The notes beneath the pieces are model-generated. The model saw only the letters and a program-made list of their open reading frames with translations. It did no database searches and was not told where the DNA came from. Positions 4,364 through 6,291 of a DNA stretch of 6,291 bases are shown here, in pieces. A program made the position numbers and the translations under genes. Each line of letters begins with the position of its first letter. Position 1 is the stretch's first letter. This DNA comes from a bacterium (lineage in GTDB: Bacteria > JAHJDO01), in NCBI GenBank assembly GCA_030671985.1, contig DAOVHI010000085.1:1-6291 (forward strand). The letters run 5' to 3'.

Positions 4364-6007
4364 TCAAAAATTTTCTAACGCTTTATGCTTTTCCGAATCT
4401 TCATGCTTTTTTTCTTGTGCTTCTTTTGCTTTCTCAAGTTTATTATCAATAATAAGAACAGATATTCCATATTCAAAATCCGAGGAACTTAGCGCAATAT
4501 ATCTCTTAGTATCTTTGTCTTCCCATCCATAAATAAAGACATAGTAATTGTCTTTAAAATCAAACAAGTTTATTTTTTTTCTGGGATATTCTGATTTAAT
4601 ATGTGTTTCACTGGATTTTCCCTTTAGAGTGTTACCTAAAAGATTCCATGCTTCTTTATTTAACTCATGCATTTTCCCCAAAATTATTGATTCATGATGA
4701 TATGTAGGTTCTCCGAATTTCTTTTTGAATACATCATAAAAGAAATCTAATTCTTCTTGAACTAGGGAATTTATATAATCAGCTGTTCTTTCAGGGGTTA
4801 CTAGTATAATTTTATATAACTTTCCGTCATGATAAGAAAAATGAACATCCACTGAGTGCGTTCCTATTGGGACAAACTTCATAGGATTATCGTAATTATT
4901 TTTGTTTTTCCAATATTTGTCTCTTAACCTAAAATTATCAAACCAAAGTTTTTTATTCATCGTAATAGTATTACTTACCTCTTCTTTTGTCATTCCTAGA
5001 TGTGCATTCTTAAACTTTCCAGACGGGTTCCACCCTTTTGCTATTAAATCTTTTTTACGCTGTTCTTCTATTTTTTTTGCTTTCTCCTTCTCTAAATTTT
5101 CTTCTGCTTTTTTAATCATTCTAGGAGCATATGTATTATTTGGATCTATCTTTAAAATTTGCATACATTTTGCTATAGCATCACCATATTTTTTAGCTGA
5201 ATATAAACTTTTCGCCATGCTCTTTATTTCAGCTATTCTGTTTTTTCTGACTTTTTCTCTAGCTTTTTCTTTTTCTGCTTTTTGTCTTATGTATTGACGA
5301 ATTTGTTCGGGTGTTACATTTGCTGGTGAAATACCGAACCAATCTGCTGTATTTTTCCTTACTGTTCTAATTCTCTCTTCCTCCAGCTTCCTAGTTTTTT
5401 CTTTTTCTGCTCTAGCCCTCTCTTCTCTCGCAATCAATTTTTGAGCAGATTTATTATCCGAATCTATCGCTAGAACCTCTCTGCATTTTGCTATAGCATC
5501 ATCACATTTCTTATTTAAATATAAAGTATTTGCTTCCGCTAATAATTCTGATATTTTTTTCTGCCTTTGCTTTTCCAAAGTTATCTGTTTCTCTGCCCAT
5601 TCTTTTGCTTTACGCTGTTCTTCCACTAATTTTGCCATTAATTTTTGAGCATCCTTGTTATCTTGGTCTATCATGAGAGCTTTTTTACACTGCACTATTG
5701 CATTTTTATATCTTTTATCTAAATATAAGGATTCTGCCTTTAATAACAAAGCTGTTATTCTCTTTTGAGGAATCTTATCCCAGAACCATCCATGGATTAT
5801 ACCCCATGAAATTTCAATTCCAGATGGTTGACTAAATGTCTTTTTTTTATTTCCATGGATAGGATAATATCCATTTTTCTCCATCTTCATATGTTTAATT
5901 AGTTCTTTTGCATCATCTGTATATACCTTTAACGGAGCATCTCCAATATAAGTATTTTTGACATATACTTTAGCAGAACGAGGATGTGAGATTATTAGGG
6001 TTTCCGG
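4364..6007 (-). CDS. PEGA-TPR-coiled-coil protein with C-terminal 'LGM' domain, 5' end missing
   Basis: Open frame of 547 codons from 6007 to the stop at 4364, with no ATG, GTG or TTG before the ATG at 5890. The part before that ATG encodes 'TLIISHPRSAKVYV' and 'NTYIGDAPLKVY', and the frame continues to 'KMEKNGYYP'. This is a PEGA domain (S.P..a.VyV....iG.aPl...k.GY), so the ATG at 5890 would start inside the domain, and it also lacks a Shine-Dalgarno. The real start is probably lost at the junction near 6000. Downstream come three TPR-like modules (547-numbering about 83-127, 152-196, 258-302; e.g. 'YGDAIAKCMQILKIDPNN') separated by Lys/Glu/Arg-rich coiled coils. A C-terminal domain from about 325 starts 'FKNAHLGMTKEEV' and contains 'DGKLYKIILV' and 'FKKKFGEPTYH', like the LGMS-type domains of envelope proteins. 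Function is unknown; a cell-envelope scaffold is an inference. The zinc-ribbon gene follows 27 bases downstream. Confidence 0.85.
   Translation of the reverse strand, partial: PETLIISHPRSAKVYVKNTYIGDAPLKVYTDDAKELIKHMKMEKNGYYPIHGNKKKTFSQPSGIEISWGIIHGWFWDKIPQKRITALLLKAESLYLDKRYKNAIVQCKKALMIDQDNKDAQKLMAKLVEEQRKAKEWAEKQITLEKQRQKKISELLAEANTLYLNKKCDDAIAKCREVLAIDSDNKSAQKLIAREERARAEKEKTRKLEEERIRTVRKNTADWFGISPANVTPEQIRQYIRQKAEKEKAREKVRKNRIAEIKSMAKSLYSAKKYGDAIAKCMQILKIDPNNTYAPRMIKKAEENLEKEKAKKIEEQRKKDLIAKGWNPSGKFKNAHLGMTKEEVSNTITMNKKLWFDNFRLRDKYWKNKNNYDNPMKFVPIGTHSVDVHFSYHDGKLYKIILVTPERTADYINSLVQEELDFFYDVFKKKFGEPTYHHESIILGKMHELNKEAWNLLGNTLKGKSSETHIKSEYPRKKINLFDFKDNYYVFIYGWEDKDTKRYIALSSSDFEYGISVLIIDNKLEKAKEAQEKKHEDSEKHKALENF
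5166..5501 (-). repeat. Tandemly duplicated TPR module visible in DNA
   Basis: An identical 18-base stretch CATTTTGCTATAGCATCA occurs at 5166-5183 and 5484-5501, 318 bases (106 codons) apart and in frame. It encodes the 'DAIAKC' core of the second and third TPR-like modules. A third, diverged copy near 5690 encodes 'NAIVQC' of the first module. This suggests the modules arose by duplication. Confidence 0.6.
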
Positions 6008-6291
6008 TCAAAAAATTGATGGACATAAAACAGATTTTGGACGAGTGCTGGCTCTGGCTGGATCAACCGGTATGACAGGAGCGGCCGAGCTAACAGCAAA
6101 GGCGGCGATGCGATCTGGATGCGGGCTGTTCAAACTTGCCTGTCCCAAAACTACACAGTCAGTGTTGGCCACCAAACTGACTGAAGCGATGACCTATCCT
6201 CTCCCTGATGTTGCCAAAAAAGGTGTGCTGGCCCTGCGATCTCTTGGCGATGTTTTAAGATTGGCAGATGAAAACGACGCTATGATTATCG
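6000..6291 (+). CDS. nnrD: NAD(P)H-hydrate dehydratase (YjeF C-terminal/NnrD domain), partial at both ends
   Basis: An open plus-strand frame running off the right edge. From 6021 it encodes 'GHKTDFGRVLALAGSTGM' followed by 'TGAAELTAKAAMRSGCGLF', 'KLACPK' and 'LTEAMTYPLPD', ending 'ENDAMII'. This matches the start of the ribokinase-like dehydratase domain (HKgdfGrvlv.aGS.gmtGAa.la..aAlrsGaGl...a.P....Eamt.pl), which repairs hydrated NAD(P)H in the cytoplasm with ADP or ATP. Only the first ~90 residues are present; the ATP-site and catalytic parts are outside. No normal start is found: the only in-frame candidate initiator is a TTG at 5958, which lies inside the opposite-strand PEGA coding region. 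Hand counts give about 54% GC for 6061-6240 against about 34% for 5401-5580, so this fragment probably comes from a different genomic context. The start at 6000 marks the estimated breakpoint, not a start codon. Confidence 0.85.

Noticed and set aside
4902-5297. Plus-strand open frame of 131 codons opposite the TPR region
   Set aside because: Phe-rich antisense of Lys/Glu-rich coiled-coil codons, a common artefact.
5888-5890. ATG at 5890 as the true start of the PEGA/TPR gene
   Set aside because: It cuts a PEGA domain in the middle, has no Shine-Dalgarno, and the frame is open with meaningful coding upstream.

Overview
The window is most likely from an uncultivated, low-to-moderate GC bacterium (hand counts: about 34% GC in 5401-5580, about 40% in parts of aspS). 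It has a bacterial-type AspRS, a PgpH-type membrane protein, a YhcG nuclease and two short dispersed repeats, one of them the 'TGTCATTGCGA...GAAGCAATCT' element seen in many uncultivated bacterial genomes. A candidate phylum such as Omnitrophota would fit, but this is a weak guess.

Apart from the last ~290 bases, every gene is on the minus strand. In transcription order (right to left) they are: a 5'-truncated PEGA/TPR protein (6007-4364); a zinc-ribbon/transmembrane/GYF-like/zinc-ribbon protein (4336-3830); a 174-residue protein with an RNxxxH HEPN-type motif (3777-3253); a YhcG/DUF1016 PD-(D/E)XK nuclease (3247-2216); a 66-base gap filled by repeats; aspS (2149-365); and the start of a PgpH/7TM-HD-type membrane protein (368 to beyond base 1). 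Gaps are 27, 52, 5 and 66 bases, and aspS overlaps the last gene by 4 bases (ATGA). All could therefore be read from one or a few transcripts. The functional coupling that can be argued is limited: aspS with the HD-type protein by translational overlap, and the HEPN-like protein with YhcG by tight spacing.

The right end (about 6000-6291) differs. It is on the plus strand, about 54% GC, and encodes the middle of an NAD(P)H-hydrate dehydratase (NnrD/YjeF C-terminal domain) without a proper start. The PEGA domain of the minus-strand gene is cut at the same place and also lacks a start codon. Two head-to-head gene fragments meeting at a composition step near base 6000 point to a recombination breakpoint or a chimeric assembly join.

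I see no tRNA, rRNA, CRISPR array, IS element or convincing promoter. No complete new system can be shown. The most interesting items are the junction, the HEPN-like/YhcG pair, the repeats that form both ends of the yhcG gene, and the very short ectodomain of the PgpH-like protein.
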